In this document: positions 7,124 to 14,361 of the stretch, piece by piece
Numbering within the stretch: the stretch's first letter is position 1
How the letters are laid out: each line of letters opens with the position of its first letter
Source: an uncultured Streptococcus sp.
Lineage (GTDB): Bacteria > Bacillota > Bacilli > Lactobacillales > Streptococcaceae
Reading direction: 5' to 3'
Assembly: GCA_902480035.1 (NCBI GenBank)
Contig: CABSRC010000012.1
Coordinates: 1 to 24,241 of the forward strand
Length of the DNA: 24,241 nt
The notes under the pieces: model-generated
Databases searched by the model: none
What the model saw: the letters and a program-made list of their open reading frames with translations, nothing else
Told to the model about the DNA's origin: nothing
Program-made: the position numbers and the translations under genes

Positions 7124-7152
7124 ATGATATCACCTCGAAAACTAGCTGACTA
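7124..7152 (-). promoter_or_regulatory. Promoter of UroD-fold gene 2 / ABC operon
   Basis: TAGTCA (7147-7152), a 17-nt spacer and TATCAT (7124-7129) preceded by TGA (extended -10) lie on the minus strand. Transcription would begin near 7117, giving a leader of about 60 nt to ATG 7056. Spacing and -35 are identical to those of the paralogue. Confidence 0.55.
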
Positions 7153-7169
7153 ATATATTTTCCCTATCA
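7151..7169 (-). promoter_or_regulatory. Candidate LysR-type regulator box, copy 2
   Basis: TGATA-N9-TATTA touches the -35 element of the operon promoter, at the same phase as copy 1 (5799-5817). Conserved arms with a diverged spacer suggest a protein-binding dyad rather than mere duplication. The position is typical for LysR-type activation. Confidence 0.45.
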
Positions 7170-7202
7170 AAGCCTTAAAATTTCTTTATTAAGAAAATCA
7201 TC

Positions 7203-7237
7203 AAAAAAACGCAAGCCCTTGAAAATAGGGACTTGCG
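7203..7237 (-). terminator. Minus-strand terminator upstream of the operon (small RNA or leader)
   Basis: On the minus strand CGCAAG and CCCT pair with AGGG and CTTGCG (10 pairs, one bulge), and TTTTTTT follows. No minus-strand gene ends here, because the right-hand gene lppC is on the plus strand. So the transcript it ends is either a short RNA starting near 7295 or an operon leader. Confidence 0.65.
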
Positions 7238-7300
7238 AGTATCTTTCTCGATTGTTTCATTTTAGAAAAAATGACCTCTTTGATCTTTTCTTGATCCGGT

Positions 7301-7317
7301 TATAATATAAAACTATA
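7301..7317. promoter_or_regulatory. Candidate MET-box (MtaR/MetR site)
   Basis: The 17-nt sequence matches the streptococcal MET-box TATAGTTTSAAACTATA, as I recall it, at 14 positions. One half (AAACTATA on the plus strand) is perfect. The region also contains TATAAT/TATTAT-like -10 sequences on both strands, so a bound regulator could affect either side. Confidence 0.35.
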
Positions 7318-7429
7318 CCCCTCCTTTTAAGATGAAAAATGGCATCTATTGAGATGAAAAAGCCCTTCATATCAACATTTCTTTCTTCCTATTCATTCCA
7401 CCATTTCCTGGCTCCCCTTCCCCTCTTTC

Positions 7430-7458
7430 TTGTCATGCAAGATTGAAAGGAGTATAAT
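7430..7458 (+). promoter_or_regulatory. lppC promoter
   Basis: TTGTCA (7430-7435), a 17-nt spacer and TATAAT (7453-7458) form a near-consensus sigma-A promoter about 34 nt before the lppC ATG. AAGGAG at 7476-7481 is the ribosome site. Confidence 0.75.
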
Positions 7459-7491
7459 TTTTATAGAATAATTTTAAGGAGTGTACGGTTT

Positions 7492-8349
7492 ATGAAAACA
7501 ACAAAACCCACCTTTACCATCGTTTCTGCTCTTGCTTCTGTCATTTTACTGACGAGTTGTGGAAGCAACACCACTAAAACGCAAGAGACAAAAGCAAGCA
7601 GCACTAAAAATCAAGTGACGATGACCTATGATCAGCAGCGCTCACAAGAAAATACCATGTCTGTTCTCTGGTACCAAAAGGCAGCAGAAACCAAGGCTTT
7701 GTATTTACAAGGCTACAATGTCGCTACTGACCGTTTGAAAGAGATCCTCCAAACGCCTTCTGATAAGCCATACTCAATCGTATTAGACTTGGATGAAACT
7801 GTTTTAGACAACAGCCCTTACCAAGTTCAAAACGTCAAAGATGGTACGGCCTTCAATCCTAAAGATTGGGATGTTTGGGTGAAAAAAGCAGCCGCAAAAG
7901 CGGTACCAGGTGCCAAAGATTTCCTTCAATATGCGGATCAAAATGGGGTTCAAATCTACTATATTTCTGACCGTACAACCTCTCAAGTAGACGACACCAT
8001 CAAGAATCTTGAAAAAGAAGGCATTCCTGTTCAAGGACGTGACCACCTCATGTTCTTAGAAGATGGTGTCAAATCAAAAGAAGGCCGTCGCCAAGCTGTG
8101 CAAGAAAAGACCAATCTTGTCTTGCTCTTTGGGGACAACCTAGTGGACTTTGCAGACTTCTCTAAGACATCTGAAGCTGATCGCGACAAGAAATTAGACG
8201 AATTGCAAAAAGAATTTGGTGAAAAATTCATCATCTTCCCAAATCCAATGTATGGATCATGGGAATCTGCTGTTTACCAAGGTAAAAAACTAGACGCCAA
8301 GGGACAAACAGAAGAACGCCTCAAAGCCTTGCAAGGTTTTGACAAATAA
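7492..8349 (+). CDS. lppC: Class C acid phosphatase lipoprotein, e(P4)/LppC family
   Basis: A 285-residue lipoprotein of the HAD superfamily that hydrolyses phosphomonoesters (nucleotides and similar) at the cell surface. The signal peptide ends in the lipobox LLTSC (Cys23). The catalytic motif is LDLDETVLDN with D99 (nucleophile) and D101 (acid/base), and further HAD motifs appear as YYISDRT and LLFGDNLVDF. Class C phosphatases of streptococci and the Haemophilus e(P4) lipoprotein share this layout and length. ATG 7492 follows AAGGAG, and its own promoter lies at 7430-7458. It is monocistronic and ends at a strong terminator that it shares with convergent glmS. In other species the enzyme helps salvage NAD or nucleosides from outside; that role here is inferred. 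Confidence 0.9.
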   Translation: MKTTKPTFTIVSALASVILLTSCGSNTTKTQETKASSTKNQVTMTYDQQRSQENTMSVLWYQKAAETKALYLQGYNVATDRLKEILQTPSDKPYSIVLDLDETVLDNSPYQVQNVKDGTAFNPKDWDVWVKKAAAKAVPGAKDFLQYADQNGVQIYYISDRTTSQVDDTIKNLEKEGIPVQGRDHLMFLEDGVKSKEGRRQAVQEKTNLVLLFGDNLVDFADFSKTSEADRDKKLDELQKEFGEKFIIFPNPMYGSWESAVYQGKKLDAKGQTEERLKALQGFDK

Positions 8350-8356
8350 AGCAAAT

Positions 8357-8392
8357 ATCCTCGTTAGGAAAAACCTAACGAGGATGTTTTTT
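8357..8392. terminator. Shared terminator of lppC and glmS
   Basis: Perfect 12-bp arms ATCCTCGTTAGG / CCTAACGAGGAT surround AAAAA and are followed on the plus strand by GTTTTTT, giving a strong terminator for lppC. On the minus strand the stem follows the glmS stop with a weaker T-tract, so it probably acts in both directions. Confidence 0.85.
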
Positions 8393-8406
8393 CTATAGAG
8401 ACAAGT

Positions 8407-10215
8407 TTATTCAACTGTTACAGACTTAGCAAGGTTCCGTGGTTTGTCGACATCGAGTCCACGATGAAGGGTTGCAAAGTAAGCAATCAATTGGGTTGGC
8501 ACCACCATTGAGATTGGAGAGAGATAAGGGTGAACCGCCGTCAAGACTAAATCATCTGTCTCTTTAGCGACATTTTCTTCTGCAATGGTTAAGACATGAG
8601 CCCCACGTGCTGCCACTTCTTGGATATTTCCACGTGTGTGGCTGGCTAGGACTGGATCAGATAAGAGAGCAATGACCGGTGTACCGTCTTCGATCAAAGC
8701 AATGGTACCGTGTTTCAACTCACCCGCTGCGAAGCCTTCACATTGGATGTAAGAAATTTCTTTTAGTTTCAGACTGGCTTCCATGGCAACATAGTAATCT
8801 TGGCCACGGCCGATATAGAAAGCATTGCGGGTTGTTTCCAACAAGCCACGGACTTTTTCATCGATCACTTCTTTTTCTGAAAGGGTTGATTCGATCGATT
8901 GGGCAACGATAGACAATTCGTGCACCAAATCAAAGGCTTTGGCCTTTTCATTGCCATTGGCTTCCCCAACAGCTTTTGCAAGAAAGGCAAGGGCTGCGAT
9001 TTGAGCCGTATAAGCCTTGGTGGAAGCGACCGCAATTTCAGGGCCAGCATGGAGCAACATCGTCATGTCTGCTTCACGTGAAAGAGTAGATCCTGGAACA
9101 TTGGTTACTGTCAAGCTTGGAATGCCCATTTCATTTGCTTTGACCAATACCTGGCGACTATCCGCTGTTTCACCAGATTGACTGATAAAGATAAAGAGCG
9201 GTTTTTTGCTGAGAAGTGGCATGCCGTAGCCCCACTCAGAGGAGATACCGAGTTCTACTGGAGTATCCGTCAACTCTTCTAACATTTTTTTAGACGCGAA
9301 TCCAGCATGGTAAGAGGTACCAGCCGCAAGGATATAGATGCGGTCTGCTTCTTGAACCACTTTGATGATAGCTGGCTCTACCACTACTTGACCTGCCTCA
9401 TCTGTGTATGCTTGGATAAGTTTACGCATCACAGTTGGTTGCTCGTCGATTTCCTTGAGCATGTAGTATGGATAAGTTCCCTTACCGATATCAGAAAGGT
9501 CGAGTTCAGCCGTGTAGCTAGCCCGTTCTTTGACGTTGCCATCATAGTCTTGAACTTCAACGCTGTCTGCTTTGACGATGACCAACTCTTTGTCATGGAT
9601 TTCCATATATTGGTTGGTCTCACGAATCATGGCCATGGCATCTGAGCAGACCATATTGTAACCATCCCCAAGACCAATCAAGAGTGGTGATTTATTTTTT
9701 GCCACATAGATGGTGCTTGGATCTTCTGCGTCCATCAAAGCAAAGGCATAGGCTCCTCGGATGATGTGGAGGGCTTTTTTGAAGGCTTCAAGCGTAGACA
9801 AGCCCTCTTCTTCAGCAAATTTTCCGATCAAGTGGGCTGCGATTTCTGTATCTGTTTGCCCCTTGAAATGGTGACCGGCTAGGTATTCTTCCTTGATTTC
9901 AAGGTAGTTTTCAATGACACCATTGTGTACCAAAACAAAGCGACCTGTCTCCGAACGGTGTGGGTGAGCATTGTCCTCAGTTGGTTTTCCATGAGTGGCC
10001 CAACGGGTATGTCCGATCCCAGCTGTTCCTTCGACACCTTCTGCCTTAGCTGACAATTCTGCAATGCGGCCAACTGCCTTTACCAATTGGCTCTTGCCTT
10101 CACTAGCCAGAAAAACACCTGCAGAGTCATAACCTCGGTATTCGAGCTTTTCAAGTCCTTGAATCAAAATATCAGTAGCATTTGTATTTCCTACAACACC
10201 AACGATTCCGCACAT
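8407..10215 (-). CDS. glmS: Glutamine-fructose-6-phosphate aminotransferase (isomerizing)
   Basis: GlmS makes glucosamine-6-phosphate from fructose-6-phosphate and glutamine, the first step to UDP-GlcNAc and the cell wall. The protein is 602 residues, normal for the family. MCGIVGVVG puts the nucleophile Cys2 at the mature N-terminus. The glutaminase domain shows GIGHTRWATHGKP and the NGVIENY loop. Two SIS domains follow, with the sugar-binding ISQSGETADSR and AVASTKAYTAQ segments, and the C-terminus ends in NLAKSVTVE as usual. The ribosome site is poor (AAGG 17 nt before ATG, next to a small hairpin at 10227-10241). It has its own promoter and two operator-like sites upstream, consistent with control by a NagR-type repressor. 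Confidence 0.97.
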   Translation of the reverse strand: MCGIVGVVGNTNATDILIQGLEKLEYRGYDSAGVFLASEGKSQLVKAVGRIAELSAKAEGVEGTAGIGHTRWATHGKPTEDNAHPHRSETGRFVLVHNGVIENYLEIKEEYLAGHHFKGQTDTEIAAHLIGKFAEEEGLSTLEAFKKALHIIRGAYAFALMDAEDPSTIYVAKNKSPLLIGLGDGYNMVCSDAMAMIRETNQYMEIHDKELVIVKADSVEVQDYDGNVKERASYTAELDLSDIGKGTYPYYMLKEIDEQPTVMRKLIQAYTDEAGQVVVEPAIIKVVQEADRIYILAAGTSYHAGFASKKMLEELTDTPVELGISSEWGYGMPLLSKKPLFIFISQSGETADSRQVLVKANEMGIPSLTVTNVPGSTLSREADMTMLLHAGPEIAVASTKAYTAQIAALAFLAKAVGEANGNEKAKAFDLVHELSIVAQSIESTLSEKEVIDEKVRGLLETTRNAFYIGRGQDYYVAMEASLKLKEISYIQCEGFAAGELKHGTIALIEDGTPVIALLSDPVLASHTRGNIQEVAARGAHVLTIAEENVAKETDDLVLTAVHPYLSPISMVVPTQLIAYFATLHRGLDVDKPRNLAKSVTVE

Positions 10216-10226
10216 AGTTTTTACGA

Positions 10227-10241
10227 TATAGCCTTGCTATA
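10227..10241 (-). other. Small stem-loop in the glmS leader
   Basis: TATAGC-AAG-GCTATA is a perfect 6-bp hairpin 12 nt upstream of the glmS ATG, and it overlaps the only AAGG ribosome-site candidate. It could limit translation. It is small and could be chance. Confidence 0.3.
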
Positions 10242-10293
10242 CTTTCCCCTTTACTTAGTCAAACGACCTATGGTCAATTTCTCAGTTACTTTA

Positions 10294-10313
10294 AAATTGG
10301 TCTAGTCTAATTT
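10294..10313. promoter_or_regulatory. NagR-like operator downstream of the glmS promoter
   Basis: AAATTGGTCTAG and an imperfect inverted half TCTAATTT form a dyad like the GntR-family NagR (dre) sites of Firmicutes. It lies about 20-35 nt downstream of the predicted glmS start, where a repressor would block elongation. Confidence 0.55.
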
Positions 10314-10337
10314 ACCAAAAAAGTAACCAGCGGAGTC

Positions 10338-10366
10338 AGTATACAATGCTTCTTCCAGTTTGTCAA
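10338..10366 (-). promoter_or_regulatory. glmS promoter
   Basis: TTGACA (10361-10366), a 17-nt spacer and TATACT (10338-10343) lie on the minus strand, giving a leader of about 115 nt. No glmS ribozyme core is apparent in that leader. Confidence 0.75.
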
Positions 10367-10381
10367 CTAGGAAATATAAGA

Positions 10382-10400
10382 AAATTGGTCTAGTTAAGGG
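10382..10400. promoter_or_regulatory. NagR-like operator upstream of the glmS promoter
   Basis: A second copy of AAATTGGTCTAG lies 88 bp from the first, just upstream of the glmS -35. Its second half (TTAAGGG) is degenerate. Two sites flanking a promoter suggest looping or cooperative repression. Confidence 0.45.
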
Positions 10401-10406
10401 AGGGTT

Positions 10407-10440
10407 AAGAAAAACCTATCAACATCTTGGTTGATAGGTT
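10407..10440 (-). terminator. Terminator of the GH1 gene
   Basis: Arms AACCTATCAA and TTGATAGGTT with an 8-nt loop are followed on the minus strand by TTTTCTT, 8 nt after the stop codon. The plus strand also has a short T-run (GCTTTTTC), so it may work both ways. Confidence 0.8.
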
Positions 10441-10447
10441 GCTTTTT

Positions 10448-11833
10448 CTACTCTTCAAATCCATTCTGCTTGCTCAACTCACGGAACCAATGGCCGGATT
10501 TTTTGAGGGTTCGTTTTTGACTTTCGAGGTCCAACTCAACTAAGCCATAGCGGTTCTTGTAGCCATTGAGCCATGACCAACAGTCAATAAAGGTCCAGAT
10601 CAAATAACCTTTACAGTTGGCACCATCTTGAATAGCCCGGTGGAGCTCGCGAAGATGGTCTTTGACAAAGTCAATCCGGTAGTCGTCATGGATCACTCCA
10701 TCCTTGCGAAATTTTTCCTCTCCTTCAACTCCCATCCCGTTTTCGGTCAGGATCCACTCGATATTGCCATAGTTTTCCTTGATATTTTGGGCAATGTCAT
10801 ACAAGCCTTGCTCATAGATTTCCCAACCTCGGTGGGGATTAATCTTGCGACCTGGCATGACATAGGGTTCATAAAATTGCTCAAAGAGTAGGGGAGAAGC
10901 TGGATTCGGAGCATAACGAGGAGCTGCCACACGGAGTGGCTGGTAATAGTTAACCCCTAGGTAATCCACCGTATTTTCCTCCATCAAGCGCAATTCAAAG
11001 GGATCATAATCCGGTAAGAGATCACGCTCCCGCAAGATCTCCACTAATTCTTGAGGATAATGACCAAGAACAGAAGGATCTAAAAAAGATTTGGCTTGGA
11101 AGAGCTCGGCAATGCGCGCAGCTTTCACATCTTCTGGATGCTGGCTCCGAGGGTAGGCTGGTGTCAGATTGAGCACAATCCCGATCCGGGAATTGGGATC
11201 CACCTCGTGACAGGCCTTGACCGCTAGAGAGTTTGCTAACTGGGTGTGGTAGGCTACTTTTACAGCTGCAGCTGCATCTACCTTATGAGGAAAATGGGCA
11301 TCATAAAAATAACCAAATTCCACAGGTACAATGGGTTCATTAAAGGTGATCCACTGGTCGACCAGATCCCCATAGGTCTTGAAACAAAAACGCGCATATT
11401 CTTGATAAGCATAGGCGGTTTCCTTGTTTTCCCAACCATCGCCCTGCTCTTGGAGAGCCATCGGTAAATCAAAATGATAGAGGTTGACCAAGAGGTGAAT
11501 CCCTTTTTCTTTGATCTTTTCAAAGACACGGCGGTAGAAATCAACACCTGCTTGATTGATTTCCCCTCGTCCTTCTGGGAAAATACGTGACCACTGAATA
11601 GAGGTCCGAAAGGCCGTGTGGCCGGTTTCTAACAAGAGATCTAGATCTTCTTCCCAGTGTTCATAAAAAGTCGATGTTTTCTCTGGTCCTTGCCCTTGAT
11701 AAAAGCGGTTGGGCTCGATCCTATACCAGTAATCCCAGAGATTGTCTCCCTTTCCATCCTGGGCTAGACGCCCTTCTGTTTGAGGGCCCGAGGTCGAACT
11801 CCCCCATAAAAAATCCTTTGGAAATTGATACAT
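10448..11833 (-). CDS. Glycoside hydrolase family 1, probable 6-phospho-beta-glucosidase
   Basis: A cytoplasmic 461-residue GH1 enzyme. The acid/base is E166 in TFNEP and the nucleophile is E364 in LTENG. In the segment 418-430 (CWSWLNGYKNRYG), S420, K426 and Y429 replace residues seen in plain beta-glucosidases and match the phosphate-binding Ser-Lys-Tyr triad of 6-phospho-beta-glucosidases. So it should cleave phosphorylated beta-glucosides imported by a PTS. No PTS genes are next to it. ATG 11831-11833 follows GAGGAGG. The upstream gap holds only a weak -10 (TACAAT at 11863-11868), and no clear carbon-control site was seen. It is monocistronic between two terminators. Confidence 0.9.
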   Translation of the reverse strand: MYQFPKDFLWGSSTSGPQTEGRLAQDGKGDNLWDYWYRIEPNRFYQGQGPEKTSTFYEHWEEDLDLLLETGHTAFRTSIQWSRIFPEGRGEINQAGVDFYRRVFEKIKEKGIHLLVNLYHFDLPMALQEQGDGWENKETAYAYQEYARFCFKTYGDLVDQWITFNEPIVPVEFGYFYDAHFPHKVDAAAAVKVAYHTQLANSLAVKACHEVDPNSRIGIVLNLTPAYPRSQHPEDVKAARIAELFQAKSFLDPSVLGHYPQELVEILRERDLLPDYDPFELRLMEENTVDYLGVNYYQPLRVAAPRYAPNPASPLLFEQFYEPYVMPGRKINPHRGWEIYEQGLYDIAQNIKENYGNIEWILTENGMGVEGEEKFRKDGVIHDDYRIDFVKDHLRELHRAIQDGANCKGYLIWTFIDCWSWLNGYKNRYGLVELDLESQKRTLKKSGHWFRELSKQNGFEE

Positions 11834-11921
11834 GTCCTATTCCTCCTCATTCTACTAGCTCTATTGTAGCGAATCCTCCCCCAAAACCTAGTCACAATTT
11901 ACAGTCTTTCTTACGCAGATT

Positions 11922-11954
11922 AAAGAAAAAGCCCCTTAGGAAAAATTCCTAAGG
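11922..11954 (-). terminator. Terminator of the amidotransferase gene
   Basis: Arms CCTTAGGAA / TTCCTAAGG with a 3-nt loop are followed on the minus strand by GGGGCTTTTTCTTT. It lies 13 nt after the stop codon. Confidence 0.8.
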
Positions 11955-11967
11955 AAACTGGTCCTCT

Positions 11968-12675
11968 TTACAATTGAGTCACGACATATTCAAAGAGCTT
12001 GCGATCTGCTAGGCTCTTGTCAAAACGCAATTCCGGATGCCACTGAACGCCGAGGAAACGACTCTCATCTGTGGATTGAACGGCTTCTATGATGTCATCT
12101 TTAGGATCCCGCGCGATCACTTCTAAACCATCTGCCAAGTCTTTAATACTTTGATGATGGAAAGAATTGATGCGACTGGTCTTACCATAGATCTCTTGCA
12201 GGATCGTCTGATCCTTGGTCACCAGCTCTTGGCTGGTGTACTGACCTGGATTGTCCTGCCAATGATGTTCAATGTCTTGATGCAAAGTTCCACCCAATGC
12301 AACATTGTAGAGTTGGGTCCCACGACAGACTGTAAAGATAGCTTTTTTAGCCGCACGCGCTTCCTCAATCAAGGCCAACTCAAAAAGATCACGTTTTAAG
12401 AGGTAGTCATCGCTATCAATGGTGATTTCTTCTCCGTAAAACTTGGGCAAGACATTTTGACCACCAGTAATGATGAGCTTATCGATCATCGATAGGTAGT
12501 CTTTGGCCAAGGCCGCATCTCCAATTGGCAAAATCAAAGGAATCCCTCCTGCCTCTTTGACCGCTTCGACAAAACCAGTCGCCGCATAACTCATGTTCGC
12601 GTCTGGATCATCTGGGAAGGGTCTTTCATTTCCTGTAATTCCAATCACTGGTCTTTTTTTCATACTTGTTTCCAT
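11968..12675 (-). CDS. Class I glutamine amidotransferase, PuuD-like (peptidase C26)
   Basis: A 235-residue cytoplasmic hydrolase of the gamma-glutamyl-GABA hydrolase type. The catalytic triad is visible as C117 in TVCRGTQLYN, H213 and E215 in GVQWHPE. The start KRPVIGITGNE and the ITGGQNVLP loop are typical of the family. In Proteobacteria such enzymes release glutamate from gamma-glutamylated amines, but no putrescine pathway is near, so the substrate here is unknown. There are two candidate starts, 12675 (METSMKK) and 12663 (MKK), neither with a strong ribosome site. I kept the first because the leader from the promoter at 12701-12729 fits it. It is monocistronic. Confidence 0.85.
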   Translation of the reverse strand: METSMKKRPVIGITGNERPFPDDPDANMSYAATGFVEAVKEAGGIPLILPIGDAALAKDYLSMIDKLIITGGQNVLPKFYGEEITIDSDDYLLKRDLFELALIEEARAAKKAIFTVCRGTQLYNVALGGTLHQDIEHHWQDNPGQYTSQELVTKDQTILQEIYGKTSRINSFHHQSIKDLADGLEVIARDPKDDIIEAVQSTDESRFLGVQWHPELRFDKSLADRKLFEYVVTQL

Positions 12676-12700
12676 ATACTTTCATTCGTTTTCAAGGCTT

Positions 12701-12729
12701 ATTGTAACACATTTTTAGGCTAGACTCAA
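12701..12729 (-). promoter_or_regulatory. Promoter of the amidotransferase gene
   Basis: TTGAGT (12724-12729), 17 nt, and TACAAT (12701-12706) with a TGT extension lie on the minus strand, about 26 nt before the first ATG. Confidence 0.6.
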
Positions 12730-12803
12730 TGGAGAGTATTTGAAGAGAAGGGCTCCCCCTCTACAACAAAAGCTTGCTGAAAGGGTTAAAATTTCTTTCT
12801 ATT

Positions 12804-12831
12804 AAAAAATCCTCAAGTGCGAAGACTTGAG
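12804..12831 (-). terminator. Terminator of the MarR/ProV/ProWX operon
   Basis: CTCAAGT and ACTTGAG enclose CTTCGC on the minus strand and are followed by GATTTTTT. It lies just after the ProWX stop codon. Confidence 0.85.
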
Positions 12832-12840
12832 AATTGTTTA

Positions 12841-14361
12841 TTAATTTTTGATAACCCCTTCTTTTACCAAAAAGTCACGCGCCACTTGAGCAGCAGACTT
12901 GCCTTCTACTCCGACTTGGTAGTTCATCTGGCTCATTTGCTCTGCTGTGATTTTACCAGCTAACTGATTGAGAATCCCTTCCAATTCAGGATGTTTCTTA
13001 AGAAGAGCTTCTTTCATGAGGGGTGCCCCTTGATATGGCGGGAAGAGTTGCTTGTCATCTTCAAGGACCACCAGGTCATAGCGAGCCAGCTCGGCATCCG
13101 TTGAGTAAGCATCTGTGATCTGGATGTCACCGGACTGGATCGCCTGGTAGCGAAGGGCTGGCTCCATGGTGGAGACTTGTAAATGAAGTCCGTAAACCTT
13201 CTGCAAGCCCTTGTTCCCATCCTCTCGGTCATTAAACTCCAAGGTAAAGCCTGCCTTGAGTTGTCCTTCCACCTTTTTCAAATCTGAAATGGTCTTGAGA
13301 CCATACTCTTGGGCAATTTTCTTAGGGACTGCAACAGCATAGGTATTTTGATAAGCCATGGGTTTGAGCAAGGCCAGGTCGTCTTGTTTCTTGATCCCAT
13401 CTCGAGCCGCTCGATAGACTGCTTCTGGATCATGGTCGACTTGTGGCGCCGGCTTGATGAGACTTTCGGTCACGGTCCCTGTAAACTCTGGATAGATAGC
13501 AATATCCCCTTTTTTCAGAGCTTCAAAGAGGAAGGTGGTTTTTCCAAAATTTGGTTTAACAGTCACTGTCATGTCTGTGTTTTCTTCGATCAAAATCTTG
13601 TACATATTGGCTAGAATTTCCGGTTCAGGACCTAGCTTCCCAGCGATGACCAGATTTTCTTTTTCCGGTTTGGGAAGAAGACTTGGTGTATAGCTAGCTC
13701 CCAATCCGATAACCATTACCGCAAAAGCCGCAAAGATGGTCCGCAATTTGGCCTTTTCCATCCATTTGAGAAGAAGGTTAAAGGCGATGGCCAAGAAGGC
13801 AGAAGACAGGGCACCGATTAAAATTAGACTGGCATTATTGCGGTCAATCCCTAGAAGGATAAAGGAACCGAGTCCCCCTGCTCCAATCAAGGCAGCTAGG
13901 GTAGCCGTCCCGATAATCATCACCGCTGCTGTCCGAATCCCAGACATGATGACGGGCATGGCCAAGGGAATCTCAAACTTCTTGAGTCGCTCCCACTTGG
14001 TCATCCCAAAGGCGATTCCCGCTTCTTCAAGACTTGGGTCAATCCCCTGCAAACCGGTGATGGTATTTTGGAGGATGGGGAAAATGGCATAGATGACGAG
14101 AGCTGTCAAGGCCGGAAGTGTTCCAATTCCCATGATGGGAATAAAGAGCCCCAAAAGGGCCATGGAAGGAATGGTCTGGAAGATCCCAGCTACCTGTAAA
14201 ACCCAGTTGCTGGCTCTCTTGCGTGTACTTAAATAAATAGCCAGAGGGACCGCCAGAAAAATCGCAAGGAGTAGGGTCAGTAATGACAGTTGCAAATGTT
14301 GCCCCAGTGCAGTAAGCCAGTCTCCAAAGCGTTCTTGAAAGGTTGCAAGTAGTTTAGACAT
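12841..14361 (-). CDS. proWX: Glycine betaine/choline-type ABC transporter, permease fused to binding protein
   Basis: A 506-residue fusion that brings both the membrane channel and the extracellular ligand-binding domain of a compatible-solute importer. Residues 1 to about 205 form a ProW/OpuCB-like permease with several helices and the EAA loop EAGIAFGMTKWERLKKFEIPLAMP. A further helix follows, and from about residue 235 there is an OpuAC-type domain (NLVIAGKLGPEPEIL, IYPEFTGT, ITDAYSTDAEL). YPEFTGT-type domains belong to the OpuB/OpuC group that takes choline, betaine or carnitine. A TTG at 14391 gives a longer frame, but ATG 14359-14361 has GGAGGTG ahead and overlaps the ATPase stop by 8 nt. 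The ligand is not certain. Confidence 0.9.
   Translation of the reverse strand: MSKLLATFQERFGDWLTALGQHLQLSLLTLLLAIFLAVPLAIYLSTRKRASNWVLQVAGIFQTIPSMALLGLFIPIMGIGTLPALTALVIYAIFPILQNTITGLQGIDPSLEEAGIAFGMTKWERLKKFEIPLAMPVIMSGIRTAAVMIIGTATLAALIGAGGLGSFILLGIDRNNASLILIGALSSAFLAIAFNLLLKWMEKAKLRTIFAAFAVMVIGLGASYTPSLLPKPEKENLVIAGKLGPEPEILANMYKILIEENTDMTVTVKPNFGKTTFLFEALKKGDIAIYPEFTGTVTESLIKPAPQVDHDPEAVYRAARDGIKKQDDLALLKPMAYQNTYAVAVPKKIAQEYGLKTISDLKKVEGQLKAGFTLEFNDREDGNKGLQKVYGLHLQVSTMEPALRYQAIQSGDIQITDAYSTDAELARYDLVVLEDDKQLFPPYQGAPLMKEALLKKHPELEGILNQLAGKITAEQMSQMNYQVGVEGKSAAQVARDFLVKEGVIKN

Larger units (their letters stand above)
7126..7491. other. Intergenic regulatory region between the UroD/ABC operon and lppC
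   Basis: These 366 bases hold no convincing gene. From left to right they contain the minus-strand operon promoter with its dyad (7124-7169), a minus-strand terminator (7203-7237), a MET-box-like palindrome (7301-7317), two AGATGAAAAA direct repeats 22 nt apart (7330-7339 and 7352-7361), a C/T-rich stretch (7381-7430), and the lppC promoter (7430-7458). A 19-codon minus-strand frame (7201-7260) overlaps the terminator and is probably chance. Confidence 0.6.

Noticed and set aside
7201..7260. A 19-codon leader-peptide frame on the minus strand overlapping the terminator
   Set aside because: Its codons lie in the terminator itself, the possible ribosome site is too far from the ATG, and it has no run of a regulatory amino acid such as Cys or Met.
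7280..7306. Second plus-strand promoter (TTGATC with TATAAT) for lppC
   Set aside because: The spacer is only 15 nt and the site overlaps the MET-box-like palindrome. The promoter at 7430-7458 is much better.
7330..7361. Two AGATGAAAAA direct repeats 22 nt apart as a regulator site
   Set aside because: The spacing near two helical turns is suggestive, but the repeats are short and A-rich and match no regulator that I know.
7126..7491. T-box or SAM riboswitch for the UroD/ABC operon
   Set aside because: No AGGGTGGNACCGCG-type antiterminator motif and no recognisable SAM-box core were found on the minus strand.
10216..10337. glmS ribozyme in the glmS leader
   Set aside because: The leader is only about 115 nt and I see no ribozyme core. 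Operator-like sites provide a simpler mode of control.
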